Of a stretch of 38,652 bases of DNA, positions 15,250-23,232 are shown in pieces. The notes under the pieces were generated by a model, which had not been told where the DNA came from, made no database searches, and saw only the letters and a program-made list of their open reading frames with translations. A program made the position numbers and the translations under genes. Source of the stretch: an uncultured Prevotella sp. (GTDB taxonomy: Bacteria; Bacteroidota; Bacteroidia; Bacteroidales; Bacteroidaceae); contig CAJPPF010000006.1 in NCBI GenBank assembly GCA_905372445.1, positions 1 through 38,652 of the forward strand, written 5' to 3'. The number at the start of each line of letters is the position of its first letter. The stretch's first letter is position 1.

Positions 15250-15774
15250 ATGAGAAAGAGTAAGCGTGAGATGCCTGCCGAATGGGCATTGGAGGTGTTG
15301 CGAAAGGCTCCTTTCATTACGGTGAGTTTCGTCAGACATGACGGAACGCCTTACGGACTGCCTCTGTCATTGGCAAGTGTCGATGATGAGACATTCTATT
15401 TCCATTGTGCGCTCGAAGGCGAGAAGCTGGATTGCCTGCGACATACCCCTGAGGTCAGTCTGTCGGCTGTCACCCGTTGCAAGCCAACGGTAGGACCTTT
15501 GGACAACTCTTTCACTCTTGAATACAAGTCGGCTGTAGCTTTTGGCATTGCAGAATTAGTGACTGACGACGAGGAGAAGATTCGTGGACTAAGAGCTATC
15601 AGCGAGCGTTTCCTGCCAAAGCATATGGATGCGTTTGACGATGCAATAAAGCGCAGTCTCTACAGAACCGCTGTCGTGCGCATAAAACTTACCGCTGCAC
15701 CAACGGGAAAGCGCAAGGAATATAACGAAAACGGTAAAGAGAAAATAAATCCAAATCGATCAATAGATTCTTAA
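15250..15774 (+). CDS. Pyridoxamine 5'-phosphate oxidase-like flavin-binding protein
   Basis: The 174-residue protein has the split-barrel fold signature of the PNPOx-like family: VLRKAPFITVSFVRHDGTPY, LPLSLASVDDETFYFHCALEGEKLD and ALEYKS-type strands, which form an FMN-binding dimer. It resembles the group that includes nitroimidazole-reductase (Nim) relatives, but the exact substrate is unknown; the gene should not be called nim on this evidence. The last eight residues (NPNRSIDS) and the stop codon are encoded by the mini-copy of repeat family A (15749-15790), so the natural C-terminus was probably at or shortly after KEKI. Confidence 0.8.
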   Translation: MRKSKREMPAEWALEVLRKAPFITVSFVRHDGTPYGLPLSLASVDDETFYFHCALEGEKLDCLRHTPEVSLSAVTRCKPTVGPLDNSFTLEYKSAVAFGIAELVTDDEEKIRGLRAISERFLPKHMDAFDDAIKRSLYRTAVVRIKLTAAPTGKRKEYNENGKEKINPNRSIDS

Positions 15775-15790
15775 TTGATCGATTTGGGAT
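15749..15790. repeat. Family A mini-element, copy A2 (terminal repeats only)
   Basis: CCAAATCGATCAAT (15751-15764) pairs perfectly with ATTGATCGATTTGG (15774-15787) around a 9-base loop. It is the two family A ends with the interior deleted. It supplies the last residues and stop of the PNPOx-like gene and lies 12 bases before the GNAT start. The hairpin could act as a weak terminator. Confidence 0.7.
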
Positions 15791-15802
15791 AAACGGCGAG
15801 TT

Positions 15803-16345
15803 ATGATAACAATAAGAAAAGCAACAAAAGCAGACGCGGAACTCATTGCACGAGGATTCCTTACGGCGATGTGGGTTGAGGCAGACGAAGCGGAGAGAAT
15901 GCTGCCCATGTGCATTGCCCTTGCCGAAATGGACAATTCATTGTATAGTTGGTGTCATTCCCATATCGCGCAATGGGACGGTGTGGATGCAGGAGTGCTC
16001 ATCGCTTACGACGGTGCCGTCTATCATGATGCCGCTCAACTGACTTTCTCGTTTGTGAAAGAACAGAGCGGCAAGGATTTCACTAATATGACAGAGGAAG
16101 CAGAGCCGGGCGAATGGTATCTCGACACGCTTGCTGTCTTTCCGCATTTCCGCCGTAAAGGTATAGCAAAGGTGCTGTTGCAGAAAGGCATAGCGCTGAG
16201 TCGTGAATGTCCTGCCACCAGATGTGCTACGCTTTACGTCGACCCGGAACATCCATGGGTGGTGAAACTTTACGACAGCGTGGGCTTCAAGCCCGATGGC
16301 GAAGCATTTATCTTCGGTCAGAATTACTTGAAGATGAAATGTTAA
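15803..16345 (+). CDS. GNAT family N-acetyltransferase
   Basis: The 180-residue protein carries the GNAT acetyl-CoA-binding signature LAVFPHFRRKGIAKVLLQKG at about residues 110-130, with the Q/RxxGxA loop, and the typical C-terminal YVDPEHPWVVKLYDSVGFKP strand-helix. The N-terminal MITIRKATKADAELIARGF is the usual first strand and helix. It therefore acetylates an amine, but the substrate cannot be read from the sequence. The stop codon (TAA at 16343-16345) lies in the TTAAACC end of element A3. It is separated from the PNPOx-like gene by mini-element A2. Confidence 0.88.
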   Translation: MITIRKATKADAELIARGFLTAMWVEADEAERMLPMCIALAEMDNSLYSWCHSHIAQWDGVDAGVLIAYDGAVYHDAAQLTFSFVKEQSGKDFTNMTEEAEPGEWYLDTLAVFPHFRRKGIAKVLLQKGIALSRECPATRCATLYVDPEHPWVVKLYDSVGFKPDGEAFIFGQNYLKMKC

Positions 16346-16542
16346 ACCTAAATCAGTCAATAGATTCCTTGCCTGATTTCGTCTGATTGTGGAGCAGGTG
16401 GCAGTCTTGTTACAGTAGGCGTAGCGGGTACGTTAAGGTAATAAGGCTGGTAAAATGCCACACAAGCAGGCAAAAGCAGTAGGAAAGCTCTTCTTCTTTT
16501 ATAATAAAACGGCACCGCGGTCTATTGACCGATTTAGGTTAA
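16342..16542. repeat. Family A element, copy A3 (201 bp, full length)
   Basis: Terminal inverted repeats lie at 16342-16364 and 16521-16542 (shared core GTCAATAGA, starting TTAA). The interior aligns along its whole length with A4 on the opposite strand. It fills the gap between the convergent GNAT and SDR genes, giving the GNAT gene its stop and the SDR gene its last residues plus stop. No open frame of useful length is inside. Confidence 0.78.
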
Positions 16543-17260
16543 TCCTTATCCACAACCAGCGCGGGATGAGGCTCCAAAGACCTACAAGAATGCGATAGCG
16601 CCAGTCGATAACGACTATTGATTGCTTCTTTTCTATGGCGCTTACAATATCGCGCGCCACTTTCGCCGGCTGTAATTGCATCGGGTAATCTTCATCCTTT
16701 ATCAGGTCAGTCTCCACGAAGCCCGGCCGTATATCAGTAAAGCTGATGTCCATATGACGCATCCTTGCTAATTGGCAAAGAGCTTCTGTGTAAGTATTCT
16801 GAAAGCGCTTCGTCGCGGAGTATGCCGGAGCTGCTCCTAACCCTTTTGTTCCTGCTATTGAAGATATGATGGCGATATGTCCTTTGCGCTCCTTGTGCTG
16901 TTCGAAATAATGAAAGGCGGCGGTGATCATGCGTGCCCAACCAAGGGCATTGGTCTGCACAGTAGCCATTTCTTTCTCCACGACGAGGTTTTTATTCTGA
17001 TAACCTATACCCGACGAGTGAAAATAAATATCCATTCCTCCTATCCTGTCAGCCAATGCGGTGAGCAGTGCAGGCGCGTCTTCGCTGTTCACATCAATCT
17101 TTGCGTAGGCTATGATATTGTCATGAAGGGACGAGACCTCCTCCAACTTGTCTTCCCTACGACCGGCAACAGCCACTTTATAACCTCTTTTTGCAAACAG
17201 AATAGCCACTTCACGACCTATTCCTGATGTCGCTCCGACAACAATTACATTCTTTTCCAT
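16499..17260 (-). CDS. Short-chain dehydrogenase/reductase (SDR)
   Basis: The 253-residue protein has the classical SDR layout: VGATSGIGREVAILFAKRGY (TGxxxGIG cofactor loop), the YFHSSGIGYQ region, SSIAGTKGLGAAPAYSATKRF with catalytic Ser, Tyr and Lys, and a downstream DIRPGFVETDLI. The basic AGRR after the second strand suggests NADP(H). The substrate is unknown. A hydrophobic stretch near the C-terminus (IVVIDWRYRILVGLWSLIPRWLW) resembles a membrane-associating segment. The final dozen residues (NLNRSIDRGAVLL) are encoded by the terminal repeat and interior of element A3, so the original protein was slightly shorter or ended differently. Confidence 0.88.
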   Translation of the reverse strand: MEKNVIVVGATSGIGREVAILFAKRGYKVAVAGRREDKLEEVSSLHDNIIAYAKIDVNSEDAPALLTALADRIGGMDIYFHSSGIGYQNKNLVVEKEMATVQTNALGWARMITAAFHYFEQHKERKGHIAIISSIAGTKGLGAAPAYSATKRFQNTYTEALCQLARMRHMDISFTDIRPGFVETDLIKDEDYPMQLQPAKVARDIVSAIEKKQSIVVIDWRYRILVGLWSLIPRWLWIRINLNRSIDRGAVLL

Positions 17261-17289
17261 ACCTTAATTATATATACTCATACGTAGAA

Positions 17290-17985
17290 TTACGACACCC
17301 CAGCCCTTACAATAACGTTTCTTCCGCTTGCCGTAGTGCGAAACTCAAGTTCTATAGCCCCCGCCAGTTCCTTGTCAAGCGTGCATCGGTCTGCTTTGTA
17401 TATCTTAGGTTTGATCGACCGTGGTATTGAGGTGAAATACGGGTTTCGGCTGTTGTACCATCGTGTATGCCTGATCTTGTAGTATTTCGGTAGCGCGTGG
17501 TAAATCTCGAAAACGCGTGACAGCGAAGGACGCGTGATGCCCCATGTGCCATTTTCCAACTCTGTCACGGCAATGATGTTCTGAACAGGCTTGTCGTTAG
17601 GCGCCTGCTGAAGTTTGCCGCGATGGCTTATCGTGATATGACGGCGGAAGTGAGTGTTTATATTACTCATCTTACTACGGAACAGTGACCCGTGCGCAGA
17701 GTCGTCAATGCTATGGTTGGAGAGAATGTCGAGGTGTATCATCTCGTGCAGTATCGTGTCGTCGAGCATCTCCTCCGTAAGGTCATAGAAAGCGCTTATA
17801 CTAAGCGAGAAAGATGAAAACGTCGTCTTTCCGAACAGTCCGCGGTGTCTTTTGTAGCGTACACAGCCGAGCATGCCACGCGAATGGTTCACGCGGAGGT
17901 GTGGCAACGGCAGGCGGTTGTCGAATATAAGACGGTTGAACTCATCGAACCGGCGTCTCAGATATGCTAATGTTACTATCATCAT
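17290..17985 (-). CDS. SprT-like zinc metallopeptidase domain protein
   Basis: The 231-residue protein has an HExxH zinc motif (LHEMIHLDILSNHS) in a SprT-like setting: a helix before it (FDEFNRLIFDNRLPLPHLRVNHSRGMLG), then AHGSLFRSKMSNIN, in which the His after the second helix is the likely third zinc ligand. The second half is unassigned. SprT relatives cleave DNA-protein crosslinks in eukaryotes, but bacterial roles are poorly known. The ATG at 17985 (or the adjacent one at 17982) is used because the upstream in-frame start is a TTG. The -7 box ends only one base before 17985, so translation may be leaderless or start at 17982. Confidence 0.78.
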   Translation of the reverse strand: MMIVTLAYLRRRFDEFNRLIFDNRLPLPHLRVNHSRGMLGCVRYKRHRGLFGKTTFSSFSLSISAFYDLTEEMLDDTILHEMIHLDILSNHSIDDSAHGSLFRSKMSNINTHFRRHITISHRGKLQQAPNDKPVQNIIAVTELENGTWGITRPSLSRVFEIYHALPKYYKIRHTRWYNSRNPYFTSIPRSIKPKIYKADRCTLDKELAGAIELEFRTTASGRNVIVRAGVS

Positions 17986-17986
17986 G

Positions 17987-17995
17987 GCAAAGATA
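17987..17995 (-). promoter_or_regulatory. -7 box abutting the start codon of the SprT-like gene
   Basis: Minus strand TATCTTTGC matches the consensus exactly, with one base between it and the ATG at 17985. A transcription start a few bases further on would fall at the second ATG (17982). Confidence 0.6.
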
Positions 17996-18229
17996 GTTTT
18001 TTTTCTGCATATAGCCAAACAATAATACGCGAGTTTGTGATAAGAAAGGTTTTGTAACAGTTATAGAAATCTTATCCCGGAGATTGACGTGTCGTAAAGA
18101 AAAATCATCCTCGCGATTTTCAGCGAAATAGAAAACCAAAAGCGATGATTTGCAAAGTCTGCATGGCATAAAACCATCTTTTCAAGAAGTGACAAGAGAT
18201 GAAAACTGCATCATTCCGCACTTTTTATC

Positions 18230-18316
18230 TCAAAAAGCTGTGGTTCTTTACGCTTAAAACAGCGGTTCTATCGGTAAGAAACGGTGGTTTTAGCCTCAAG
18301 AAACGGCGCTTCTTGA
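18230..18316 (+). repeat. Degenerate tandem repeat, about four 22-base units
   Basis: Successive units AAAAGCTGTGGTTCTTTACG, AAAACAGCGGTTCTATCGG, GAAACGGTGGTTTTAGCC and GAAACGGCGCTTCTTG share the core AAACnGYGGTTCT. The spacing is about 22 bases. Function unknown. Confidence 0.5.
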
Positions 18317-18550
18317 AACTGATTTTTATTTTTGTCGGCATCAAAACAGTTTATCATTCTGATTATCAGCTTCTTGTGTGTAATGCCAAAAACAAGCGTC
18401 TTTCGTCAACGAAAGATAGTGTGCTGTCAAATATCGGCTGTATGTGTGGTCAGAACAGGCATTTTGTTAAATTTATTCATAACGGCAGTTCGATATAAGT
18501 TTTTCTCTGAAGACTGCTTTGCGTATACCGCGAAATGGCGTCAGCCGTAT

Positions 18551-18784
18551 GGACGTGATTTATCACGTTCCGCTCTGATAATCAAGCCGTGGCATTTGCT
18601 CGGATTGAGCATTTGACTTTTTATTTTGACGTTTACCCGGGTTGGATAAGGCTATAGCCTTTTGCCGGGACGTTTAAGGAAGTTATGCATGGCGGAACGT
18701 GATAAATCATGCCCCTACGACTGGCGCTATGCCATTGATTATTTGTTCTCGAGCATGGCGGAACGTGATAAATCACGCCCCTAC
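18551..18784. repeat. Family B palindromic repeats, three copies
   Basis: Copies at 18551-18573 (minus orientation), 18691-18719 and 18757-18784 (plus). The plus-strand unit is GCGGAACGTGATAAATCA followed by CGCCCCTAC. The core CGTGAT..ATCACG is self-complementary. The two plus copies share GCATGGCGGAACG and are separated by a 37-base spacer containing ATTATTTGTTCTCGAG, related to spacer sequence in the copies near 30.7 and 38.5 kb. Confidence 0.7.
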
Positions 18785-18884
18785 AGTTTACGCCACGATA
18801 TTTCCCAAAATATGCAAAGAAAGTCTTTAGAGAAAAATTTTACTCCTAACAGAGATAACAATTGTCTATTCCTGCCATATATTA

Positions 18885-19082
18885 TACACAATCTGTCAAT
18901 AGACCGCAGTGAGTTTTTATCATCAAAGAACAAGAGCTTTACTACAACTTTCGCCCGATTGTATGATATCTTACCAGCCTTATTGCCTTGACGTAGCCCA
19001 CTACGCCCGAGGTAATAAATTCAGTCAATCTGCTCAACAATCATACAAAATCAGTTAGGCATCTATTGACAGTTTTTGGTTA
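18885..19082. repeat. Family A element, copy A4 (198 bp, inverted relative to A3)
   Basis: Terminal inverted repeats are at 18885-18905 and 19061-19082, sharing CTGTCAATAGA. Read on the minus strand, the interior aligns with A3 throughout (for example CAATAAGGCTGGTAA against TAATAAGGCTGGTAA, and AAAGCTCTTGTTCTTT against AAAGCTCTTCTTCTTT). The right end stops 16 bases before the DUF1846 promoter. Confidence 0.78.
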
Positions 19083-19098
19083 AAAAATGGCATTGCTT

Positions 19099-19130
19099 TT
19101 TGTTGTCTCGTTGATTTTTACTAACTTTGT
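19099..19130 (+). promoter_or_regulatory. Promoter of the DUF1846 gene
   Basis: TTTG (19099-19102), 19 bases, TAACTTTGT (19122-19130); the ATG is 31 bases further. A near-consensus Bacteroidota promoter located directly after element A4. Confidence 0.8.
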
Positions 19131-19160
19131 ATCCCGTATTATAATAAATACAGTCAGTTT

Positions 19161-20624
19161 ATGAAATACGGATTCGATAATGACAAGTATCTCAGAATAC
19201 AATCTGAGCATATCAAAGAGCGTATCGCTCAGTTTGGAAATAAACTCTATTTAGAGTTAGGTGGTAAACTCTTTGACGACAATCACGCCTCACGTGTGCT
19301 TCCAGGTTTTCAACCGGATTCGAAACTCCGGATGTTAAGTCAGTTGAGTGACTCGGCAGAGATTGTTATTGTCATCAGTGCCATCGACATAGAGAAGAAT
19401 AAAGTACGGCAGGACCTCGGCATAACATACGACATGGACGTGCTGCGCCTCCGTACGGAGTTTACAAACCGAGGCTTCCTTGTCAGCAGTGTGGTGATAA
19501 CCCATTATAATGGTCAAAATAGTGCCGATTTGTATCGTCGGCGTTTAGAGAGAATGGGCATCAAGACATATTACCATTACACCATTGAGGGCTATCCGCA
19601 TAACGTAGATTTGATTGACTCTGATATGGGCTTTGGTCGCAACGACTATGTTGAGACCACCCGTCCGCTGGTAATTGTCACTGCCCCCGGACCAGGTTCA
19701 GGCAAAATGGCGGTATGTCTCTCGCAGTTATATCAGGAGCATCAGCGTAATGTAGAGGCAGGATATGCAAAGTTCGAGACCTTTCCTGTGTGGAACCTGC
19801 CGTTGAAGCATCCTGTGAATATTGCCTATGAGGCAGCGACAGCCGACCTTAACGATGTCAACATGATCGACCCGTTTCATCTTGAAGCATACGGCAAGAC
19901 CGCTATCAACTACAATCGCGACATAGAGATTTTCCCTGTTCTTGATGCGCTGTTTGCGGGAATATATGGCGAGAACCCTTATAAGAGCCCTACGGATATG
20001 GGTGTCAACATGGTGGGATTCTGCATCTCTGACGATGCGGCTTGCCAGGAGGCATCCAAACAAGAGATAATCCGCCGTTACTACACGGCACTCAATGAGA
20101 TGGCTAATGGCGCTGGCAACGAGAGCGAGGTGTCGAAGATTGCACTGCTTTTCAAGCAAGCAGGAATAAACAGCGCCTATCGTGCCACTACTGTTGCCGC
20201 TAAGGAGAAGAAGGAACAGACGGGCGAGGTATCGGCGGCAATTGAACTTGCCGACGGAAATATCATCACAGCCAAGTCGAGCCCGTTGCTCGGATGCTCC
20301 GCAGCCTTACTGCTTAATGCTACAAAGAGTCTCGCCGGCATAGAACATGACAGGAAACTCATCTCGCAGAGCCTCATCGAGCCGATACAGTTCACAAAGA
20401 TGAACTATCTGAAAGGGAAAAACCCACGCCTACATACAGATGAAGTGCTCGTGGCATTGTCGATTTTAAGTACTACGAATGAGGACTGCCGACTGGCTCT
20501 TGAGCAGTTGCCTAAGCTCAATGGCTGTCAGGTTCATTCCACTGTCATGCTGAGTGAGGTGGATAGAAAGATATTCAAGAAACTTGGTATTGACCTGACC
20601 TGCGACCCGATGAAAAAACCATAA
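19161..20624 (+). CDS. DUF1846 family protein
   Basis: The 487-residue protein matches DUF1846 along its full usual length (about 490-500), starting with MKYGFDNDKYLRIQSEHIKE and including GGKLFDDNHASRVLPGFQPD, YTIEGYPHNVDLIDSDMGFG and APGPGSGKMAVCLSQLYQEH. The last resembles a nucleotide-binding loop (GPGSGK), which suggests an ATP-binding N-terminal half. The family is widespread in anaerobes; a structure is known to me but no established reaction. It is cytoplasmic and stands as a single gene behind its own promoter. I give no gene symbol because function is not established. Confidence 0.9.
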   Translation: MKYGFDNDKYLRIQSEHIKERIAQFGNKLYLELGGKLFDDNHASRVLPGFQPDSKLRMLSQLSDSAEIVIVISAIDIEKNKVRQDLGITYDMDVLRLRTEFTNRGFLVSSVVITHYNGQNSADLYRRRLERMGIKTYYHYTIEGYPHNVDLIDSDMGFGRNDYVETTRPLVIVTAPGPGSGKMAVCLSQLYQEHQRNVEAGYAKFETFPVWNLPLKHPVNIAYEAATADLNDVNMIDPFHLEAYGKTAINYNRDIEIFPVLDALFAGIYGENPYKSPTDMGVNMVGFCISDDAACQEASKQEIIRRYYTALNEMANGAGNESEVSKIALLFKQAGINSAYRATTVAAKEKKEQTGEVSAAIELADGNIITAKSSPLLGCSAALLLNATKSLAGIEHDRKLISQSLIEPIQFTKMNYLKGKNPRLHTDEVLVALSILSTTNEDCRLALEQLPKLNGCQVHSTVMLSEVDRKIFKKLGIDLTCDPMKKP

Positions 20625-20652
20625 GAGACGGTTCGCCGTAGGATTATTTTTA

Positions 20653-21201
20653 TTACCCTACTTTCTCTAATTTATATCCCATTCTCTTCAGTTCCACAGC
20701 TGCACCAATCAGGTAGAGCGTATGAACGGACCGCACAAAAATGTGGAATGCTAATGGCGACTGCGGACTTATCTGCTCGTGGCGAATTTTGTCGAGCACT
20801 TGCTGGGCACAAGCCTGCACAAGTTGCTCGCAGGATACGAACTCCTTGCCTTGCAGACCAAGCACCTCCTCGCGTATAGCTTCGTCCATGCAGTCGAAGC
20901 CGCGCCTGTCGCGCAGTGTCTCGTAGATGTTTGGCAACAGAGAGTAATATTCCCAGTCCTTATCCCAGTAGGCAGCGACTGCCATACCAAGATACATAGC
21001 CCAGCCAAGAGCCACGGTGGGGTATTCGGCAATCTCTCCTACGGCATCATGAATGTAGGCGGGAGCCATGACATCCCACTTTTCGCTGATGTCGGCAGTC
21101 TCAAGTAACTGCCCGTTGAGATGACCCGATGAGGTGAGCATATGCAAAAGATGTTGCATGATGCCCTCTTCGTATCTATCGAGAAATTCTATATTTTCCA
21201 T
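20653..21201 (-). CDS. Uncharacterised protein translationally coupled to a HAD phosphatase
   Basis: The 182-residue protein is mostly helical with no signal peptide; it contains a small hydrophobic stretch (TVALGWAMYLGMAVAAYW) and conserved-looking aromatics (DKDWEYYSLLPNIYE, RRGFDCMDE). I do not recognise the family and see no catalytic motif. Its ATG overlaps the last 13 bases of the upstream HAD gene, a strong sign of translational coupling, so the two may work together. Both strands' shadow frames were rejected because this frame has neighbour-like codon use and the overlap arrangement. Confidence 0.75.
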   Translation of the reverse strand: MENIEFLDRYEEGIMQHLLHMLTSSGHLNGQLLETADISEKWDVMAPAYIHDAVGEIAEYPTVALGWAMYLGMAVAAYWDKDWEYYSLLPNIYETLRDRRGFDCMDEAIREEVLGLQGKEFVSCEQLVQACAQQVLDKIRHEQISPQSPLAFHIFVRSVHTLYLIGAAVELKRMGYKLEKVG

Positions 21202-21839
21202 ATCTTCATTAATTCATTGTAGTCGAGACCATCGAAATTGTCGATAACAAAGTTACATTTATCCTCTATTGCCTCACGCGTATTTCCGGTGGCAAGCCCT
21301 ATTGTGAAGATTCCCGACCGCATTCCTGCCTCCAAGCCTGTGAACGCATCTTCAAAGACGATACACTCATCGCGCTTTGCCCCTGCCACTTCAGCAGCAA
21401 AGATGTAACAGTGTGGATCGGGCTTCGATATCTTGAAATCATCGGCAGTGAGTATTCTGTCGAACAATGAGAGGAATTCCGGTTCGCGCTCAACGAGGAT
21501 TTGCATCTTTGTGTGTGCTGAACTGGTGACGATGAAGCACTGCACACCATGACTGCGCAGGTCTCTGACAAAGTCCTCCGCACCCTTTACACGTGGGAAA
21601 ACCATTGTCTTTTCAAAATCGTTGATGCCTTTGGTGACCTCCTCCCAACAGGTTTCAGGGATGTAGGTGGTCAGAATATTCTCAAGTGTAGCGCCTTTTA
21701 TGCGGTAGGCAAAATCCGCAATATCCGGACAGAATTTCTTTCCTGTCATGCTCCAGAATTCTGTATATTGCTGCTCAGAGGCAATAAGAGTGCCGTCGAG
21801 GTCAAAAAGTGCCGCCTTTAGTCTTTTCATGTGCTTCAT
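21189..21839 (-). CDS. HAD-superfamily phosphatase, beta-phosphoglucomutase-like
   Basis: The 216-residue protein has all HAD motifs: ALFDLDGTLIASE (motif I, nucleophile Asp), IVTSSAH (motif II Ser), KISKPDPHCY (motif III Lys) and VFEDAFTGLEAG (motif IV acidic residues). The helical cap after motif I is of the beta-phosphoglucomutase/phosphoglycolate phosphatase type. Substrate unknown; a sugar phosphate is likely. The start at 21839 or 21830 is uncertain: a TACCTTTGC -7 box ends 9 bases before 21839. It is divergent from the sulfhydrylase gene and overlaps the downstream unknown gene by 13 bases. Confidence 0.88.
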   Translation of the reverse strand: MKHMKRLKAALFDLDGTLIASEQQYTEFWSMTGKKFCPDIADFAYRIKGATLENILTTYIPETCWEEVTKGINDFEKTMVFPRVKGAEDFVRDLRSHGVQCFIVTSSAHTKMQILVEREPEFLSLFDRILTADDFKISKPDPHCYIFAAEVAGAKRDECIVFEDAFTGLEAGMRSGIFTIGLATGNTREAIEDKCNFVIDNFDGLDYNELMKIWKI

Positions 21840-21847
21840 ATTATTAT

Positions 21848-21856
21848 GCAAAGGTA
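21848..21856 (-). promoter_or_regulatory. -7 box for the HAD/unknown gene pair
   Basis: Minus strand TACCTTTGC matches TAnnTTTGC. Very short predicted leader before the ATG at 21839; the ATG at 21830 would give a slightly longer one. Confidence 0.6.
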
Positions 21857-21876
21857 CGAGTTTTATAGGATAAATC

Positions 21877-21909
21877 CTTGTCATTGTCGATATTTATTAG
21901 TATTTTTGC
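21877..21909 (+). promoter_or_regulatory. Promoter of the O-acetylhomoserine sulfhydrylase gene
   Basis: CTTG (21877-21880), 20 bases, TATTTTTGC (21901-21909); ATG 31 bases downstream. It is divergent from the HAD promoter, with about 20 bases between them. Confidence 0.65.
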
Positions 21910-21940
21910 AGGTAGAATCAAATTTAAAAATACGATAAAG

Positions 21941-23218
21941 ATGAATAAGAATATCGAAACGCTCTGCATCCACGGAGGGTGGAAACCTGGGAAGGGAGAG
22001 CCGCAACAGTTGCCAATATATCAGAGTACAACATTCAAATATGAAACCAGCGACCAGATGGCGCGATTGTTTGATTTGAAGGACAGCGGCTATTTCTACA
22101 CACGATTGGCAAACCCTACGAACGATGCTGTGGCGAATAAAATAAATGCCCTTGAGGGCGGAATAGGATGCGTGCTTACTTCTTCAGGTCAGGCTGCCAA
22201 CTTCTATGCTGTTTTCAACATCTGTGAGGCAGGCGACCACTTCATCACTTCAAACAACATTTATGGCGGTACATTCAATCTCTTCGGCGTGACAATGAAG
22301 AAACTCGGCATAGAGTGCACATTCATCGACCCTGACTGGGATGACGAAAAGATAGAGGCTTGTTTCCGCCAGAATACAAAGTGTTTCTTCGGTGAGACGA
22401 TTTCAAACCCTGGAGGTAGCGTTTTCGACATTGAGCGATTTGCAAAGATAGCTCATAAACATGGCGTGCCACTCATTGTGGACAATACTTTCGCTACTCC
22501 TGTCAACTGCCGTCCTTTCGAATGGGGATGCGATATCGTAACACATTCGACAACGAAATACATGGATGGACATGCTACGCAGGTTGGCGGCGCGGTTGTC
22601 GACAGCGGCAACTTCGATTGGAGCAAATACGCAGAGAAGTTCCCGGGGCTGACCACTCCTGACGAGTCTTACCATGGACTGACCTATACAGAGACATTTG
22701 GCAAAGGGGCATATATGACGAAACTGTTGGCGCAGCTCATGCGCGACCTCGGTTCCATACCGTCGCCACAGAACTGTTTCCTCCTGAATTTGGGGCTTGA
22801 AACCCTTGCTCTCCGCATGAAGCAACATTGTGACAACGCTCAGGCTGTGGCTGAATGGCTGGAGAAAAATCCTAAGGTGAGCTGGATAAATTATTGCGGT
22901 CTGCCGTCAAACAAATACTATGAGCTGGGACGGAAATATCTGCCTGACGGTTCTTGTGGTGTTGTGGCATTCGGACTGAAAGGAACACGTGAGGATGCAA
23001 TACGTTTCATGGACAATCTTGACTTCATATCTATCGCTACTCATGTTGCCGATGCTCGCACATGTGTGCTTCATCCTGCATCTCACACTCATCGCCAGCT
23101 GTCAGAGGAACAGCTGAAGAAAGCAGGCATAGCGCCAGATTTGGTACGCTTGTCTGTAGGTATTGAGAACGTTGAAGATATCATTGCCGACCTTGAACAG
23201 GCAATGGCAAAGATGTAG
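21941..23218 (+). CDS. O-acetylhomoserine sulfhydrylase (PLP-dependent)
   Basis: The 425-residue protein is a Cys/Met metabolism PLP enzyme: SGQAANFYAVFNICEAGDHF, VDNTFATPVNCRPFEWG and HSTTKYMDGHATQVGG, in which the Lys of STTKY binds PLP. The N-terminal IETLCIHGGWKPGKGEPQQL and the length above 420 point to O-acetylhomoserine aminocarboxypropyltransferase rather than cystathionine gamma-synthase (about 380). It makes homocysteine from sulfide for methionine synthesis. The ATG at 21941 is preferred; the 21 codons upstream in frame overlap the promoter. Confidence 0.92.
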   Translation: MNKNIETLCIHGGWKPGKGEPQQLPIYQSTTFKYETSDQMARLFDLKDSGYFYTRLANPTNDAVANKINALEGGIGCVLTSSGQAANFYAVFNICEAGDHFITSNNIYGGTFNLFGVTMKKLGIECTFIDPDWDDEKIEACFRQNTKCFFGETISNPGGSVFDIERFAKIAHKHGVPLIVDNTFATPVNCRPFEWGCDIVTHSTTKYMDGHATQVGGAVVDSGNFDWSKYAEKFPGLTTPDESYHGLTYTETFGKGAYMTKLLAQLMRDLGSIPSPQNCFLLNLGLETLALRMKQHCDNAQAVAEWLEKNPKVSWINYCGLPSNKYYELGRKYLPDGSCGVVAFGLKGTREDAIRFMDNLDFISIATHVADARTCVLHPASHTHRQLSEEQLKKAGIAPDLVRLSVGIENVEDIIADLEQAMAKM

Positions 23219-23232
23219 TAACGCACATTACG

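Larger units (their letters stand above)
18018..19098. other. 1.1-kb gene-free repeat cluster
   Basis: No credible gene lies between the SprT-like gene and DUF1846. The stretch contains degenerate 22-base tandem repeats (18230-18316), three family B copies (18551-18784), a 14-bp palindrome AAGGCTATAGCCTT at 18648-18661, and a full family A element (18885-19082). A frame of 99 codons at 18199-18498 translates the tandem repeats into biased Lys/Phe/Leu sequence and was not accepted. Confidence 0.65.

Noticed and set aside
15250..15774. Calling the PNPOx-like protein a nitroimidazole resistance (Nim) protein
   Set aside because: Only the general split-barrel fold is visible; nothing in the sequence separates Nim from the many other members of this family.
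18199..18498. 99-codon plus-strand frame in the repeat cluster
   Set aside because: It translates degenerate tandem repeats into biased Lys/Phe/Leu sequence, has no promoter, ribosome site or known domain, and runs through non-coding repeat DNA.
18691..18784. CRISPR-like direct repeats
   Set aside because: Only two direct copies with one 37-base spacer; other copies are inverted and scattered. The unit is palindromic and no cas gene is near, so it is a dispersed repeat.
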